From JAGWBD01 sp965197455 (lineage in GTDB: Bacteria; Chloroflexota; Anaerolineae; Aggregatilineales; Phototrophicaceae), in NCBI GenBank assembly GCA_965197455.1, contig OZ240208.1, positions 2,418,001 through 2,482,000 of the forward strand: DNA of 64,000 nt, written 5' to 3'. Made by a program: the position numbers and the translations under genes. Below the pieces are notes generated by a model. The model saw only the letters and a list, made by a program, of their open reading frames with translations. It did not search any database and was not told the origin of the DNA. Of the stretch, positions 41,771 to 49,945 are shown in pieces. Positions within the stretch are counted from its first letter, which is position 1; every line of letters begins with the position of its first letter.

Positions 41771-42427
41771 CTACTCCTCAGGCATGTTGGCAAGGAAGGT
41801 GCGTTCGCCTTCACCGAATTCTGCGAGGATCTCATCCACAACCTCCCGGCACAGGTCGCTCTCAAAGCCGCGACGCTGCAGGAAGGCCCATAATTTGTTA
41901 CGCAGTTCCTCGCGCGGCCGGTTGCGCCAGCGACGAAACTGGTTGTGCGCCGCCCGCCGCGCCGTGTCTGCGCTGTCCAGGCCGGCCAGGGTCGCGTCGA
42001 TGACCTCGGCAGCCACGCCCTTCTGACGCAGCCCGTGGTTCAGGGCGCGCCGTCCCATGGGACGAAAGCGCAGCCGGTCTTCCACCCAGAAGCGGGCGAA
42101 TTCCTGGTCGTCCAGATAACCTTGCTGCGTCATGCGCTCCAATGCCGCCGCGACAGCGCTGTCGGCGAAGCCCTTTTGCTGCAGGTTGCGCTGCACTTCC
42201 GCCACGCTGCGCGGGCGCCGGCCAAGGAAGCGGGCTGCCTGATCGATGGCGCGCACGCTTTCGTCGGCGCTTTGCAGCTGCAGGATTTCCTGCTCGTCAA
42301 GCTGCTGGCCGGTGTGCAGGCTGGCAGCCACGGTGAGCGCCAGGCTAAAGGCAGGGGCGCCATCCAGGTGGACGTTCACCCGTTCGCGACGGCGTTTGTG
42401 AAGTTGCAACGCGGTGATGACCGCCAT
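41771..42427 (-). CDS. recX: Regulatory protein RecX
   Basis: 218 residues built from three-helix repeats typical of RecX: RPRSVAEVQRNLQQKGF, GYLDDQEFARFWVEDRLRFRPMGRRAL and the C-terminal WRNRPREELRNKLWAFLQRRGF. RecX inhibits RecA filament growth. recA is not in the window. A hairpin lies in its 5' leader (42454-42476). Co-directional with rny. Confidence 0.93.
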   Translation of the reverse strand: MAVITALQLHKRRRERVNVHLDGAPAFSLALTVAASLHTGQQLDEQEILQLQSADESVRAIDQAARFLGRRPRSVAEVQRNLQQKGFADSAVAAALERMTQQGYLDDQEFARFWVEDRLRFRPMGRRALNHGLRQKGVAAEVIDATLAGLDSADTARRAAHNQFRRWRNRPREELRNKLWAFLQRRGFESDLCREVVDEILAEFGEGERTFLANMPEE

Positions 42428-42784
42428 GTCGTTCTTTCCCCAAAACGCAAAAGACCGTGATCGGGAGCATCACGGTTGCGGCGTTCACCATGCCATGACG
42501 ACGCGCTGCGCGCCTTGCGCCGGGCGATCAGTTGTTGCCAAAAACTCCAGGACGATCAGGGAGTAAAGAGAGGATCTTTCCCTGCCAGTTCTGCCAGTCT
42601 TCCCCGGATAAACAACACCATTCCCAAAGCGCCCGCCAAACGGCAGTTTGTTTGCGTTCGCGCCACATACCGGATTGTTATGCTATGTTTAAAACAGTAG
42701 CACGGCTCGTCAATATGTACGACACAATTGGTATCCAATGGACAGGCGAGCCCTGTCCCTTCCGCGCGCAGGCTACAGGACGTC
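42428..42784. other. 357-bp intergenic region between recX and a divergent SDR gene
   Basis: AT-richer than its surroundings (TTGTTATGCTATGTTTAAAACAG at about 42675-42697). Holds the recX leader hairpin. It must contain promoters in both directions, but no pair is convincing; on the minus strand TTGACG near 42710 precedes weak -10 candidates. Open frames here (for example on the plus strand from 42532) look spurious. Confidence 0.5.
42454..42476 (-). terminator. Attenuator-like hairpin in the recX leader
   Basis: ACCGTGAT/ATCACGGT is a perfect 8-bp stem with a 7-nt loop. Read on the minus strand it is followed by CTTTTGCGTTTT, as in an intrinsic terminator, and lies 27 bases before the recX ATG. 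It could attenuate recX-rny or end transcripts arriving from upstream. Confidence 0.5.
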
Positions 42785-43546
42785 ATGGCTGAACGGCAGC
42801 AGATTCCACGGGTGCTCGTCACCGGCGGCGGCTTCCCCGGCGCTGGTATTGCGGCGTCCCTGCTGGCGGAAGGCGCGGAAGTCGCGCTGTTGCAGCGGCC
42901 CGATGCGCCGCCCCTGACAGAACCGCTGGCGAGCAGCGTCACCAACCTGGTCGGCGACGTCTGGAACCCCGCCAGTTTGAGCGGCCGGGCGCGCGGCCGC
43001 CAGCTGGTCATTCACACCGTGGGCAGCATGTACGCCGACCCGGCGCGCGGCCTCAATCACCACTGGCTCAACTTCGTCTGCGCGCGCAACGTGGCCAACA
43101 TGTGCGTCAGCGATGGTTGCCCGCGCCTGGTGTTGCTCAGCTGCGCGCGCGCGCCCTGGATCAACCGCGGCTATGTGCGGGCCAAGCGCGCTGCCGAAGA
43201 CTATTGCCTGCGCGTCGGCCTGCAGACCCTGGTCATTCGCGCGCCGCTGACCTGGGTGCGCGGCCAGCGCCGCCAACCCTTCTTCTGGCTGATGACCCTG
43301 CTCGGCAGCATTCCGCCTACGCGCTGGATTGGCTTTGGCCGCAGCGCCCCGCTGCAATACGATATCTTCGCGCGCGGCGTGGCGCGCATCGCGCTGCAGC
43401 CCACGCCTGGCCAGAGTATCTACTGGCGCCGTGACCTGCGCCGACGCAACAGCAACCGCGAGGCCCGTCACTACACGCCGCCCGCCATTCCGCCGCCGCC
43501 GCAGTCCGACGAAGAGGAAACCCCTTTCGGCTGGCTGCCGCCGTAA
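42785..43546 (+). CDS. NAD(P)-binding atypical SDR
   Basis: 253 residues from ATG at 42785. N-terminal VLVTGGGFPGAGIAASLLAEG is a Rossmann motif, followed by HTVGSMYADPARGLNHHWLNF and a YVRAKRAAEDYCL segment that keeps the Tyr and Lys. The C-terminus is proline-rich (YTPPAIPPPPQSDEEE). Looks like an NmrA/complex-I-associated-type atypical SDR; exact role unknown. Convergent with the acyltransferase gene. Confidence 0.8.
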   Translation: MAERQQIPRVLVTGGGFPGAGIAASLLAEGAEVALLQRPDAPPLTEPLASSVTNLVGDVWNPASLSGRARGRQLVIHTVGSMYADPARGLNHHWLNFVCARNVANMCVSDGCPRLVLLSCARAPWINRGYVRAKRAAEDYCLRVGLQTLVIRAPLTWVRGQRRQPFFWLMTLLGSIPPTRWIGFGRSAPLQYDIFARGVARIALQPTPGQSIYWRRDLRRRNSNREARHYTPPAIPPPPQSDEEETPFGWLPP

Positions 43547-43572
43547 CCGACGCCTGATTGTCCCTGACAGTC

Positions 43573-44679
43573 TTAAAGGTCGTGCATGTTGCCCGGCTGC
43601 TCCACCTGCAGTTCGCCCGAGCGGCCACGACGATAGCGTCGCACAGGCAGCAGTCGCATCAGCTGGTTGCTCTGTGCAGCCGCCTGTGCCAGCGCATGCA
43701 ACTCACGCATGCCGGCGTCCATTTCCGCGGCCACGGCATAGCCAAAGCGATAGGACAGGAACTGCGGGTGGTCGTCCAGAAAGGTGAGGGCCAGGCCCAA
43801 CGCTGCGTGGAGCTCGGTCGCTGACTGTGCCCCCCCGACGCGTTGCAGGGCCTGCACCGGCAGGCGCATGTTGCGCGCCATCACGTCGAGGATGATGGGC
43901 GTGTGGAAGAAGCGCCCCAGCCCCTCCGGGTGCGCTACTGCGACAGCGCGCAGGGCGTCCGCGTCCGCGCCCAGCTCCAGCGTGAAGTCGAACTGCTCGT
44001 CCCGAATCAACCGGCCGGCGCGGCGCTCCTCTTCCGGGATGAGCATTTCGACGTGGCGCATAATGTGGTTGGCGCTGTCGGACAGGGCCTGCTTGCGCGA
44101 AAGGCCGGGGATCTTCACCTGGGCCGGCGGCAGGGGCGCGCCGATGTTCATCGACAGCCGCGGTCGCTTCAGGGCGAGGAGGGCGATCAGCGCGCCCTGC
44201 ATGCCGCCAAAGCCGATGGGCAGCACCGCCGCGCCGCTGCGATAACTCAACCAGGCCACGCCGGTGTGCGCGCGCTTCATGACGGGCGACCAGTAACCGC
44301 CTTCCGGGAAGATGCCGACCACGCCGTTCTGGCGGATGATGTCCAGCGGTAGTTGCATCTCGTTGCGGTTGGCGTTGCCGCGGTTGACCGGCAGAAAGCC
44401 CCACAGGTTCACGATCCAGGCGAAGCGCGGGTCGATGGGGATGTCGGCCGTGCCGATGATTTCTATTTCCCAGGGCACCAGCAGCGTCATCAGCACCACT
44501 TCCATGACGGCCACGTGGTTGCCCACCAGAATTAGCGGCCCGCGAGCCGGCAGATTTTCGCGCCCGCGCACGCTGGTGCGCGTCAGCAGACGCAGCGCGA
44601 TGCGCCCCAGGCAGCGCAGCACAGAACGCAGCAGAACCCGGCGCGGATAGCGTATCGAGTAGCCTGGCTGTTCGCTCAT
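43573..44679 (-). CDS. PlsC-type 1-acylglycerol-3-phosphate acyltransferase-like protein
   Basis: 368 residues from ATG at 44679. N-terminal acyltransferase domain (about 35-225): LILVGNHVAVMEVVLM holds His55 with Glu60 in the HX4D position, and GIFPEGGYW replaces FPEGTRS. So motif I is HX4E. The last 140 residues form an extra domain that is not recognised. Likely role: transfer of acyl chains to a lysophospholipid or related lipid at the membrane. It lies 37 bases after the nucleotide-sugar dehydrogenase stop on the same strand. Confidence 0.83.
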   Translation of the reverse strand: MSEQPGYSIRYPRRVLLRSVLRCLGRIALRLLTRTSVRGRENLPARGPLILVGNHVAVMEVVLMTLLVPWEIEIIGTADIPIDPRFAWIVNLWGFLPVNRGNANRNEMQLPLDIIRQNGVVGIFPEGGYWSPVMKRAHTGVAWLSYRSGAAVLPIGFGGMQGALIALLALKRPRLSMNIGAPLPPAQVKIPGLSRKQALSDSANHIMRHVEMLIPEEERRAGRLIRDEQFDFTLELGADADALRAVAVAHPEGLGRFFHTPIILDVMARNMRLPVQALQRVGGAQSATELHAALGLALTFLDDHPQFLSYRFGYAVAAEMDAGMRELHALAQAAAQSNQLMRLLPVRRYRRGRSGELQVEQPGNMHDL

Positions 44680-44716
44680 GTCCCCCGAAGCGACCGGGAG
44701 CGTCGCTGTTGCCGCG

Positions 44717-46030
44717 CTATAGTGAAAGCACCCGCGCCGTACCCTGCAGCTGCACGACCACATGGCGCGTATCCACCACGAGCGCGCTGTGATCGGCCAC
44801 CAGCTGCCAGTCGATGGCGCTGTGGTCGGTGATGACCACCACGCAGTCCGCCGCGGCCAGCTCCTGCGCGTCCAGCGCCTGGCTGTGCAACAGTTGCCCT
44901 TCCGGCAGGCGCAGTTGCGGCACATGCGGGTCGTGATAGCGAATGGCGGCGCCTTTTTTCAGCAGCAGCGCCAGCACGTCCAGCGCCGGACTCTCGCGGA
45001 TGTCGTCCACATCGCGCTTGAAGGCCACGCCCAGTACCAGGATGCGCGCGTCGCGCGCCGCCTTGCCGTCGTCGTTGAGCGCGTCGGTGATGCGCTGCGT
45101 GACGTGCAGCGGCATGGCCGTGTTAATTTCACTGGCCACCTCGATGAAGCGGGCGTTGTAGTTGAGGGTTTTCAGCTTCCAGCTGAGGTAGTGCGGGTCG
45201 ACCGCGATGCAGTGGCCGCCGAGGCCCGGCCCCGGGAAGAAGGGCATGAAGCCAAAGGGCTTGCTGGCGGCCGCCTCGATCACTTCCCACACGTCGATGT
45301 CGAGCCGGTTGCACATCAGCGCCATTTCGTTGACGAGGCCGATGTTGACCGCGCGGAAGGTGTTCTCCAGCAGTTTGGTCATCTCGGCCACGGTGGGCGA
45401 GCTGACCGGCACGACCTGGTCGACGGCGGTTGAATACAGCGCGACGGCAACCTCGTTGCACCGGGGCGTGACGCCGCCGACGATGCGTGGCGTGTTGCGC
45501 ACGCCGAAGGTGGCGTTGCCGGGGTCGATGCGTTCGGGGGAAAAGGCGACGAAGATATTTTCGCCGGCCACGAAACCCCGTTCTGCCAGGCGCGGCAGGA
45601 TGATCTCGACCGTGGTGCCGGGCCAGGTGGTGCTCTCCAGTACGATCAACTGGCCGCTGCGGCAGACTGCGACGAGCGAATCCAGCGCGTGCAGGATGAA
45701 GGACATGTCCGGGTCACGCGTCTTGCGCAGCGGCGTAGGCACGCAGATGCTGATGGCATCGGCGGCGCGCAGGGCCTCGTAACTGTCTGTGGCGCAGAGC
45801 CGGCCGTCGGCCACCAGCGGCGCGATCTCGTCGTCCGTCACGTCAGGGATGTAGCTGCGGCCGCTGTTCAGCTGCGCCACCTTGTCCACGTCGAGGTCGA
45901 GGCCGGTGACGTGAAAGCCGGCGCGCGCGAACTCAAGCGCCAGCGGCAAGCCGACATAACCGAGGCCCACAATGCCGATGCGGGCACTGCGGGCCTGGAG
46001 TTTGTGCAACAAGGTTTCCCGACAGGTCAC
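44717..46030 (-). CDS. Nucleotide-sugar 6-dehydrogenase (UDP-GlcNAc/ManNAc dehydrogenase type)
   Basis: 437 residues, GTG start. NAD domain IGIVGLGYVGLPLALEFA, ICVPTPL, ESTTWPGTT, then SPERIDPGN and the catalytic Cys274 in GLGGHCIAVDP, and the C-terminal VLGVAFKRDVDDIRESPALDV domain. These features favour the WbpA/TviB/WecC branch, making UDP-N-acetyl-hexosaminuronic acids, over UDP-glucose dehydrogenase, but not decisively. Supplies uronic-acid donors for surface glycans. A TATACT box is at 46065-46070. Confidence 0.92.
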   Translation of the reverse strand: MTCRETLLHKLQARSARIGIVGLGYVGLPLALEFARAGFHVTGLDLDVDKVAQLNSGRSYIPDVTDDEIAPLVADGRLCATDSYEALRAADAISICVPTPLRKTRDPDMSFILHALDSLVAVCRSGQLIVLESTTWPGTTVEIILPRLAERGFVAGENIFVAFSPERIDPGNATFGVRNTPRIVGGVTPRCNEVAVALYSTAVDQVVPVSSPTVAEMTKLLENTFRAVNIGLVNEMALMCNRLDIDVWEVIEAAASKPFGFMPFFPGPGLGGHCIAVDPHYLSWKLKTLNYNARFIEVASEINTAMPLHVTQRITDALNDDGKAARDARILVLGVAFKRDVDDIRESPALDVLALLLKKGAAIRYHDPHVPQLRLPEGQLLHSQALDAQELAAADCVVVITDHSAIDWQLVADHSALVVDTRHVVVQLQGTARVLSL

Positions 46031-46064
46031 TGTGCGCTCATCCCTGGCCGCCGTCGCCGCGAGC

Positions 46065-46070
46065 AGTATA
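46065..46070 (-). promoter_or_regulatory. Putative -10 element (TATACT) of the nucleotide-sugar dehydrogenase gene
   Basis: On the minus strand GTGTATACTGC lies 35 bases upstream of the GTG at 46030; TG upstream gives an extended -10. Confidence 0.5.
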
Positions 46071-46102
46071 CACGAAAAGCGGCGGCCAGGATTTGCGATT
46101 GC

Positions 46103-47257
46103 CTAAACGTCGGGCGCGGGCGCCACGGCCTCCGGCTGCGGCAGTTGCAGGTCAAACTGCTCCAGCCAGGCCTCGATGTCCAGCCCTCTGCCGAGACGCT
46201 CCCTCAGGGCCTCAAGGTCCATCTCGTCGCCTTCCGTCATCAGGCCGCCGAAACGGCCCATATGGCCGAAGGGCAGGCGGCCCGCATTCTCCGCCAGCGT
46301 CACCTCGAGCTGCAGGGACTCGCCCGCCCGCTGCAACTCCAGCTGCAAGGTCTCGCCCGGGTCGTAGGCCAGCAGCCGTTCGCGCAGGGTGCGCCGGGCA
46401 TCGATCGGGTCGCCCGCCACGCCCACGACGATGTCCTCTGCCAGCAGGCCAGCGGCCTCCGCAGGCGTATCAGGCAGCACGCGCAGGATGAGCGCGCCCT
46501 CGTCCAGCGTCAGCTCGCGTTCGGCGGCGACGTCCGCGTTCAGGTCCAGATACTCCACGCCCAGCAGCGGCTGGCCAGCGTTTAGCCGGAAGCTTTGTTC
46601 CAGCTGCTCCAGCAAGCCCTCAGGCTGACTGCCCGCGATACCCCTGCGCGAACCGACCTGCGCCGTCAGCGTCAAGGCCTCGCCCTCGCGTTCGATGCCG
46701 AGCGTGAGCGTCGCGCCGGGCTCCTGCGCCCGAACCAGCGCGGCCGCCTCCAGCGGCGTCGTGATCGCCTCATCGTTGATGCTGCGCAGCAAGTCACCTG
46801 CCTGCAGGCCGGCTGTGGCCGCCGGCGACTCCGGCGCCACTTCCTCCACGAGCACGCCCGCTTCGTCCATCACCAGGCTCACGCCCAGGTAAGCCTGGTC
46901 GCGGAAGTCCTGCCACTGGCCGCGCCGCGTTGGCACGCTGCCGAGCGTGACCGCGAGTTCCATTTCAGTGTCTGCGCGCAGAATCGTCAGCGAAAGCTCG
47001 TCGCCGACGGCCAGCGCTGTAATCGTCTCCGCCAGGTCTGCCGGCGCCAAATCCGCACCGTTGACCGCGAGGATGAGGTCATCCACCTGCAGCCCGGCCG
47101 TCGCCGCCGGCGAGTCGGGCAGAACCTCGCGCACGAGCGCGCCGTCCGCTTCCGCCGAAAAGGTGATGCCGAGGAAGGGACGTTCGCCCGCATCCTGGGC
47201 CATGGCCGCCGAGCCCACCATGAGCGTCAGGGCCAGCAGGACAAGAATCTTGCGCAT
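46103..47257 (-). CDS. Secreted protein with three PDZ domains and no protease domain
   Basis: 384 residues. Cleavable signal peptide (MRKILVLLALTLMVGSAAMA). Three PDZ-like units follow, each with a carboxylate-binding loop and 'SPAA.AGL..GD.I..V.' element: about 27-110 (FLGITF, DSPAATAGLQVDDLILAVNG), 122-205 (YLGVSLV, ESPAATAGLQAGDLLRSIND) and 228-325 (LLGVEYL, DTPAEAAGLLAEDIVVGVAG). No trypsin-like or other catalytic region. ATG is preceded by GGGAGG. It may bind C-termini of secreted proteins or act as a chaperone or adaptor outside the membrane. Confidence 0.88.
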   Translation of the reverse strand: MRKILVLLALTLMVGSAAMAQDAGERPFLGITFSAEADGALVREVLPDSPAATAGLQVDDLILAVNGADLAPADLAETITALAVGDELSLTILRADTEMELAVTLGSVPTRRGQWQDFRDQAYLGVSLVMDEAGVLVEEVAPESPAATAGLQAGDLLRSINDEAITTPLEAAALVRAQEPGATLTLGIEREGEALTLTAQVGSRRGIAGSQPEGLLEQLEQSFRLNAGQPLLGVEYLDLNADVAAERELTLDEGALILRVLPDTPAEAAGLLAEDIVVGVAGDPIDARRTLRERLLAYDPGETLQLELQRAGESLQLEVTLAENAGRLPFGHMGRFGGLMTEGDEMDLEALRERLGRGLDIEAWLEQFDLQLPQPEAVAPAPDV

Positions 47258-47356
47258 GATTTGCCTCCCGATGCCATTGTCCGTACCGCTGCGAGGGTAG
47301 ACGGTGACTCTGGGAAATACGTAAATGAAGGCTTAATGTCCGGTGAGAATTGAGGC

Positions 47357-48385
47357 TCAGTCCTCGTTGTGGTTGCCGCCGCGCAGTCGTCTGGACAGGA
47401 AGTCGCCCATCAGGCCGGACATCAGCATTGAGGAAGGCGAGGGCGCGCGCGAGTCGCGTTCGTCCGCGTCCCACTGGTTATTGCTGCGCCGGTTAATCCA
47501 CGCGCTGTACTCTTGCTCGGCGTCGGCCAGCAGGGCTTCCAGTGCGTCGCGGTCCTCAATGGCGAGGGCCTCGCGCGTCTGTTGCAGGGTGGCCAGCAGG
47601 GCATCCAGCCAGCGCAGCAGGGGCTCGCGGTTGTGCAGCCAGTGATCGCGCAAATCGTCCGGGTGCGAATCGAAAAGCTGATGCGTCAGACGGCCGAAGG
47701 GTGGATTGGTCAGGCGCTGCATGTCGTTCCAGCCGGGGCTGCGCGTCAGGCTGTGGAAGCTGGCCACGCCCAGCAGCGCGGGCAAGTCGACGGTGGCGGC
47801 GATCAGGCTGTCGTGTTCATGCATGTCCATGAAGTGCGGCGTCGCGCCCAGCAGGGTGCTGAAGTCGCTGGCCAGGTCGATGGCCGCGCGCGAACAGTTA
47901 GGAGCCGGCATCAGCATCATGCTGCTGTCGTCGAAGAGGTCTTCGGCGGCGTGTTCGGCATCATCGCGGCCGTCGAAGAGGTAGCGCGCGTTGACGACCG
48001 GGGTCACCTGCACCAGGTGCGCCGCCTCAGGCAGAAATTCCTGTGCGAGGGCGAAGGCGGGCATTTTCAGCTGGGCCATGTCGAGCACGACGGCGCCCGC
48101 TTGCAGGTTCTCCGCCAGGCCCTGCCACACGCGTCGCTGCTCCGTGATCGGCAGCGCCAGCACGACGATGTCGCGCTCGCGGGCCGCAGACGCCGGATTG
48201 CGCTCCGTCTTGTCGCAGAGCTTCGCCTTGCGCGCCGTCTCCAGAATGCCTGGTCGCGGGTCGGCGCCGATGACCTCGAAGTGTTGCGCGGCTTTTTCGT
48301 TGCGGTTGCAGCGTCGCAGCGCCAGCGCCACCGAACTGCCCGTGCGCTCGAGACCAATGATGATCACCGAAATAGTACGCGCCAT
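47357..48385 (-). CDS. Prephenate dehydrogenase-like protein
   Basis: 342 residues. N-terminal NAD(P)-binding domain begins ISVIIIGLERTGSSVALAL, where the usual GxGxxG reads GLERTG; VVLALPI and VVLDMAQLK follow. The helical C-terminal region (HEHDSLIAATVDLPALLGVASF) resembles the TyrA dimerisation domain. It may make arogenate/4-hydroxyphenylpyruvate for tyrosine or act on another substrate; no aromatic pathway genes are adjacent. A TATACT promoter box is at 48415-48420. Confidence 0.75.
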   Translation of the reverse strand: MARTISVIIIGLERTGSSVALALRRCNRNEKAAQHFEVIGADPRPGILETARKAKLCDKTERNPASAARERDIVVLALPITEQRRVWQGLAENLQAGAVVLDMAQLKMPAFALAQEFLPEAAHLVQVTPVVNARYLFDGRDDAEHAAEDLFDDSSMMLMPAPNCSRAAIDLASDFSTLLGATPHFMDMHEHDSLIAATVDLPALLGVASFHSLTRSPGWNDMQRLTNPPFGRLTHQLFDSHPDDLRDHWLHNREPLLRWLDALLATLQQTREALAIEDRDALEALLADAEQEYSAWINRRSNNQWDADERDSRAPSPSSMLMSGLMGDFLSRRLRGGNHNED

Positions 48386-48414
48386 GGTTTGTCTCCTGCC
48401 GTTTTCAGACCATC

Positions 48415-48420
48415 AGTATA
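48415..48420 (-). promoter_or_regulatory. Putative -10 element (TATACT) of the prephenate-dehydrogenase-like gene
   Basis: On the minus strand CCGCTATACTGATGG lies 30 bases upstream of the ATG at 48385; GGAGA precedes that ATG. Confidence 0.5.
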
Positions 48421-48439
48421 GCGGTCTACCCGCATTCGC

Positions 48440-48943
48440 CTAACTGCGTTCATCGGCGGCTTGCAGCCGCGCCAGCCATTCATCGTCGCCTGGCGGCTGC
48501 GCATGGTTTTCGATCAGCGCGACCACGCGTTCGCTGGCGCCCGCCGCGCGCGCCAGCTGCGCCCCCCAGGCCGGGTGCTGTTGCTGCAGCAGAAAGGGCC
48601 GCGCAAGGGGGTTAGTTTCGTCGCCGCGCGCCAGTTCTTTAGCGAGTCCTGGCGCCATGACCGGCAGCAAAACTACCAGCACCCGTTGCCACAGGGGAAA
48701 GGGCCAGCGCGTCTTGCCGACATCGTGCAGCAGTGCGGCGGCAGCCAGCTCCGGCGGCACGTCGCCCTGCGCCTGCAGCGCGCGCAACACGCGCAGGCTG
48801 TGCAGTTGTTCGCTGCGGCGCAGCCGGGCGAAGCAGTCCTGCTGTTGCGGTGTGAGGTATTGTGCGGCCAGCGCGCGATCCAGCGGGAGCGCGCAGGCCA
48901 GCAGCGCGGCCAGCCCCTGACGCAGGCGGCGCAGTGCCCCCAC
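48440..48943 (-). CDS. HD-domain protein
   Basis: 167 residues from GTG at 48943, one base after the stop of the site-2 protease gene. HD motif in LAAAALLHDVGKTRWPFPLWQ, with an upstream His in RRSEQLHSLRVL, and a late His in IENHAQPPGDDEW, the order of HD phosphohydrolases. Substrate unknown. Coupled to the M50 protease gene by spacing. A longer open frame continuing to 49378 in this phase overlaps the M50 gene and is not used. Confidence 0.83.
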   Translation of the reverse strand: MGALRRLRQGLAALLACALPLDRALAAQYLTPQQQDCFARLRRSEQLHSLRVLRALQAQGDVPPELAAAALLHDVGKTRWPFPLWQRVLVVLLPVMAPGLAKELARGDETNPLARPFLLQQQHPAWGAQLARAAGASERVVALIENHAQPPGDDEWLARLQAADERS

Positions 48944-48944
48944 G

Positions 48945-49592
48945 TCAGCCCAGCAGCAGGCGCGTGAGGCGGAAGGCCGGCCCGCTGATGAGCAGGCCGA
49001 AGAGATTGAAGAAGCCGCTGAAGCTGAGCAGCAGCATTGCGAAGAAGGCGTACTGGCTGTACTGACGCCCGCGCGCGCTGCCCCAGCTCCAGGCTTGTTG
49101 CGGTGGCAGCAGCGCGTAGACCACGTGCCAGCCGTCCAGCGGGAAGAGCGGCAGCAGGTTGAAGAGGCAGAGCAGGACGTTGAAGAAGACGAGGGTCTGC
49201 ATGACCCTGGCGACCAGGATGGGCAGCGTTCCGCTGAGGAACAGGGGCCGCATGAGCTGGAAGAGCAGGCCGAAGAGCAGGGCCAGCAAGAGGTTGGCCA
49301 GCGGCCCGGCAGCCACCGCTGCCAGGTAACCGTAACGCGGGTTGCGCATGCGTTGCGGGGAAATCGGCGCTGAGCCAAGGATGCCGAAGCCGATGAAGGC
49401 GAACATCAGCCAGCCGATCCAGTTGATGTGCACCAGCGGGTTCAGCGTCAGGCGGCCCTGCTGCGCCGGCACGGGATCGCCCATCAGATGCGCGACGAAA
49501 TTGTGAGAAAATTCGTGCACCGTCATGCCGAGGCCGACGGCCAGCAGCACGCCAATAATCCCTTCCAGCGAAATGTCGCCGAGCAACAACAA
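48945..49592 (-). CDS. Site-2 protease, peptidase family M50
   Basis: 215 residues with about six helices. Zinc site H26-E-F-S-H30 in a helix, with the second motif NLLPLFPLDG and ligand Asp153. This is the short M50B type without a PDZ domain. Such rhomboid-like intramembrane metalloproteases may cleave anti-sigma or other membrane proteins. TTG start at 49592 is supported by AAGGA upstream and a TATACT box at 49629-49634. Followed directly by the HD gene. Confidence 0.9.
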   Translation of the reverse strand: MLLLGDISLEGIIGVLLAVGLGMTVHEFSHNFVAHLMGDPVPAQQGRLTLNPLVHINWIGWLMFAFIGFGILGSAPISPQRMRNPRYGYLAAVAAGPLANLLLALLFGLLFQLMRPLFLSGTLPILVARVMQTLVFFNVLLCLFNLLPLFPLDGWHVVYALLPPQQAWSWGSARGRQYSQYAFFAMLLLSFSGFFNLFGLLISGPAFRLTRLLLG

Positions 49593-49628
49593 GGCGCGCT
49601 CCGTTCCTTCGGGCCGGCTCCCGCAGGC

Positions 49629-49634
49629 AGTATA
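49629..49634 (-). promoter_or_regulatory. Putative -10 element (TATACT) of the M50 protease gene
   Basis: On the minus strand TGTGCTATACTGCC lies 37 bases upstream of the TTG start. Divergent from the DUF951 promoter 39 bases away. Confidence 0.5.
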
Positions 49635-49672
49635 GCACAGGCGGCTCCCTGTTCATGCCCAGGCGTCTGCGC

Positions 49673-49678
49673 TATACT
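49673..49678 (+). promoter_or_regulatory. Putative -10 element (TATACT) of the DUF951 gene
   Basis: GCGCTATACTTGG lies 22 bases upstream of the ATG at 49701; a GGAGG ribosome site is at 49691-49695. Confidence 0.55.
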
Positions 49679-49700
49679 TGGGCTGCGGGCGGAGGCATCC

Positions 49701-49898
49701 ATGGCAGATGTGCAGGACGTGCAGGTCGACGACCGTGTGCAGCTACGCAAGCCACACCCCTGTGGCCAGGACGTCTGGGTCGTCTATCGCGTCGGTGCGG
49801 ACATGGGTCTGCGTTGCACGGGCTGCCGTCGCCGAATGCTGCTGTCGCGCAGGGAGTTTGGTAAACGCGTGAAACGAGTTGCGCGAGGGCTGGTATGA
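49701..49898 (+). CDS. DUF951 family protein
   Basis: 65 residues, the usual size. Contains the family pattern KPHPCGQDVWVVYRVGADMGLRCTGC: a His-Pro-Cys-Gly and a CxxC that may bind zinc. DUF951 proteins are common in Firmicutes-type bacteria and Chloroflexota and have no established role. A strong GGAGG precedes the ATG. Followed by the GT28 gene after 47 bases on the same strand. Confidence 0.93.
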   Translation: MADVQDVQVDDRVQLRKPHPCGQDVWVVYRVGADMGLRCTGCRRRMLLSRREFGKRVKRVARGLV

Positions 49899-49945
49899 AG
49901 TGTCTGTCTCTGGCCCTGCGCCAGGGTTGCGCAGGTACATGAGAC

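Noticed and set aside
49281..49656. Upstream extension of the HD-domain frame into the M50 protease region
   Set aside because: The frame stays open only because of GC bias. The HD domain begins at the GTG directly after the protease stop, and the M50 frame has the zinc motifs.
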